Of a stretch of DNA of 64,000 nt, positions 62,476 through 64,000 are shown in pieces. The translations under genes were made by a program, and so were the position numbers. Position 1 is the first letter of the stretch, and each line of letters begins with the position of its first letter. A model generated the notes under the pieces. It saw only the letters and a list, made by a program, of their open reading frames with translations, searched no databases and was not told where the DNA came from. The DNA comes from DATJKD01 sp963728295 (GTDB lineage Bacteria > Pseudomonadota > Gammaproteobacteria > Steroidobacterales > Steroidobacteraceae). Location: contig CAVSKB010000019.1 of the NCBI GenBank assembly GCA_963728295.1, forward strand, positions 1,136,162 through 1,200,161, read 5' to 3'.

Positions 62476-64000
62476 ATGAACGGCGCCGATGCGCTCATCA
62501 GGACGCTCGCGGATTGCGGCGTCCGGACCTGCTTCGCCAATCCCGGTACGAGCGAGATGCACCTCGTCGCTGCACTGGACCGCGAACCGAGGATCCGATC
62601 GATCCTGTGCCTGTTCGAGGGCGTCGCAACGGGCGCAGCGGACGGCTACGCGCGCATGACCGGTGGGCCGGCGATGACGTTGCTGCATCTCGGTCCCGGC
62701 TATCTCAACGGCGCCGCCAACCTGCACAACGCCCGGCGTGCGTTTGCGCCGACGATCAACATCATCGGCGATCACGCGACCTATCACCGGCACCTCGATG
62801 CGCCGCTGACCTCGGACATCGAGGCGTTGGTGAGGCCGCTCGCCGCCTGGACGGACGTCGCGACGGCACCGGCGGACGCCGGCCCGAAGGCCGCCGCGGC
62901 CTACGCTGCGAGCCTCGGTCCGCCCGGCGGCAATGCATTCCTGCTGCTGCCGGCGGATGCGGCGTGGAACGAAGGCGGCGTCATCGCGACACCCTTGCCG
63001 TCGCCTGCGCCGGAACGACCAAAGAACCTCGAGACCGTCGCGCGCGCGATCCAGGCAGCGAACAGGCCAGCAATCCTCGTAAACGGCGATGCGCTTGTCG
63101 AGCCCGGCCTCACGCACGCCGCACGGCTGCAGGCGGCAGGCATCCTGGTGCTGAACGACACATTCGCCACGCGCCAGCGCCGCGGCGGCGCGCATTTTGC
63201 GCCGCAGCGCCTGCCGTATTTTGGCGAGGAGGCGCTCGAGATGTTGCAGGGCGTCGACCTGCTCGTCACCGCCGGCACCAAGCACCCGGTCGCGTTCTTT
63301 GCCTATCCGGGTAAGCCGAGCGAGCTCACGCCGGAGGGCGCGACCCGACTATCCCTCGGCGGGCCCGAAGTCTCCTCCGCCGCGGCGCTCGAGGTGCTCG
63401 CCGAGGCGCTCCGCGCGCCGGCGGCGACCAAACCCGCCGTGCGGCCGAAACCAACCGCGCCCAGCGGGCAGCTCACGCCGGAGTCCGTCGGCATTACGCT
63501 CGCTCGCCACCTCCCCGACGATTGCATCGTCGCCGATGACAGCGTCACCGCGGGACTCGTGCTCTTCCCGGCGACCGCGAGCGCCGCCTCGCACGACTGG
63601 CTCTTTCACACCGGCGGCGCGATCGGCCAGGGGCTGCCGCTGGCGGTCGGGGCCGCCGTCGGCGCGCCGGGACGGAAAGTCATCGCGCTCTGCGGCGATG
63701 GCGCGGCGATGTACACGGTGCAGTCCCTCTGGACGATGGCGCGCGAGGCGCTCGACGTCACGGTCGTCGTCTTCGCCAACCGCCTCTATCGCATCCTGAT
63801 GATCGAGCTCGCCCGCACCGGCGCCGGAAGTCCGGGCCCCGCGGCGACGTCGATGCTCTCCCTCGGCAACCCGGCGCTCGACTGGGTGAAGATGGCGGAA
63901 GCGCACGGCGTCGAGGCCGTGCGCGCCGAGCGCGCCGAGGATTTCGAGCGCGAGTTCGCGCGCCTCGTCGTGCGGCCGGGGCCGACGCTGATCGAAGCAG
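62476..64000 (+). CDS. Thiamine-diphosphate-dependent acetolactate-synthase-like enzyme, 3' truncated by window
   Basis: Open from ATG 62476 (GGAGGACC upstream) to the right edge, 508 residues seen. N-terminal Pyr domain with FANPGTSEMH and catalytic Glu (LFEGVATGAADGYARM). Central domain. C-terminal PP domain with GGAIGQGLPLAVGAAVG and the thiamine-diphosphate motif GDGAAMYTVQSLW ending VVFANRLY. This is the short acetolactate-synthase-like/benzoylformate-decarboxylase-like group (about 515-520 residues), so only a few residues are missing. Substrate unclear; true IlvB also needs FAD and a small subunit. Confidence 0.85.
   Translation, partial: MNGADALIRTLADCGVRTCFANPGTSEMHLVAALDREPRIRSILCLFEGVATGAADGYARMTGGPAMTLLHLGPGYLNGAANLHNARRAFAPTINIIGDHATYHRHLDAPLTSDIEALVRPLAAWTDVATAPADAGPKAAAAYAASLGPPGGNAFLLLPADAAWNEGGVIATPLPSPAPERPKNLETVARAIQAANRPAILVNGDALVEPGLTHAARLQAAGILVLNDTFATRQRRGGAHFAPQRLPYFGEEALEMLQGVDLLVTAGTKHPVAFFAYPGKPSELTPEGATRLSLGGPEVSSAAALEVLAEALRAPAATKPAVRPKPTAPSGQLTPESVGITLARHLPDDCIVADDSVTAGLVLFPATASAASHDWLFHTGGAIGQGLPLAVGAAVGAPGRKVIALCGDGAAMYTVQSLWTMAREALDVTVVVFANRLYRILMIELARTGAGSPGPAATSMLSLGNPALDWVKMAEAHGVEAVRAERAEDFEREFARLVVRPGPTLIEA

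Noticed and set aside
1..64000. CRISPR arrays, tRNA or rRNA genes, insertion sequences, prophage
   Set aside because: No regularly spaced direct repeats, no cloverleaf or rRNA stretches, and no transposase, integrase or phage structural motif were seen on either strand.

Overview
The window is a 64-kb, GC-rich (roughly two-thirds G+C by eye) piece of a Gram-negative, probably proteobacterial, chromosome. Three large TonB-dependent outer-membrane receptors, lipoprotein signal peptides, a hutF/hutG histidine route, a PA4780-type RIO kinase and dodecin all fit a heterotrophic gamma- or alphaproteobacterium (Steroidobacter- or sphingomonad-like lifestyle). I cannot place it more precisely. I see no tRNA, rRNA, CRISPR array, insertion sequence or phage gene.

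Layout. 1-0.9 kb: the end of an AraC regulator and a TetR regulator. 1-3.3 kb: a coupled pair of kinase-like (APH) and lipocalin-like (CrtC/DUF7064-like) genes. These face an SDR, a sugar-isomerase-like gene and a TonB receptor (3.6-7.5 kb) across a palindromic operator. 7.5-39.7 kb is the core: six transcription units arranged as three divergent pairs. Every divergent gap carries two copies of the palindrome T(A/G)ACATGT(T/C)A. The units are: (i) Gfo/Idh oxidoreductase, cyclase-family hydrolase, GRP-type sugar transporter, FAH-family dehydratase; (ii) SDR, MetE-like protein, double-length UxaA-type dehydratase, second GRP transporter; (iii) aldo/keto reductase, three tandem DUF4185 proteins, DUF2961, PhyH oxygenase, SDR; (iv) HpcH aldolase, MhpD-type hydratase, NTF2-like, enolase-superfamily dehydratase, SMP-30 lactonase; (v) GntR/FCD regulator, two enolase-superfamily proteins, periplasmic binding protein; (vi) TonB receptor and MFS transporter. 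Since DUF2961 and DUF4185 are the families GH172 and GH183 of D-arabinan-degrading enzymes, and the aldo/keto reductase resembles D-threo-aldose 1-dehydrogenase, I read the core as a candidate D-arabinan (or related furanoside) utilisation locus. It would run from outer-membrane capture and cleavage, through aldose oxidation, lactone opening and acid dehydration, to aldolase or dehydratase steps, all under one GntR regulator. The family assignments are well supported; the substrate is inference.

39.8-46.5 kb: a GST, then a second small regulon (cupin, GntR, TonB receptor, and perhaps a serine hydrolase and an MFS transporter) with its own operator TTTGG-N4-CCAAA. 46.7-52.6 kb: hutF facing a secreted subtilase that is translationally coupled to hutD-hutG. 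52.6-64 kb: mixed housekeeping and small genes: TIR-TPR protein, RIO kinase, dodecin, a lipoprotein, ArsR plus SRPBCC, NTF2-like proteins, an SDR, a secreted tyrosine phosphatase, two tiny coiled-coil genes, and a thiamine-diphosphate enzyme that runs off the right edge.

Caution: eleven genes contain one or more frameshifts with well conserved sequence on both sides. They are spread across unrelated loci and look more like consensus errors of the assembly than gene decay. These genes are annotated as single frameshifted CDSs.
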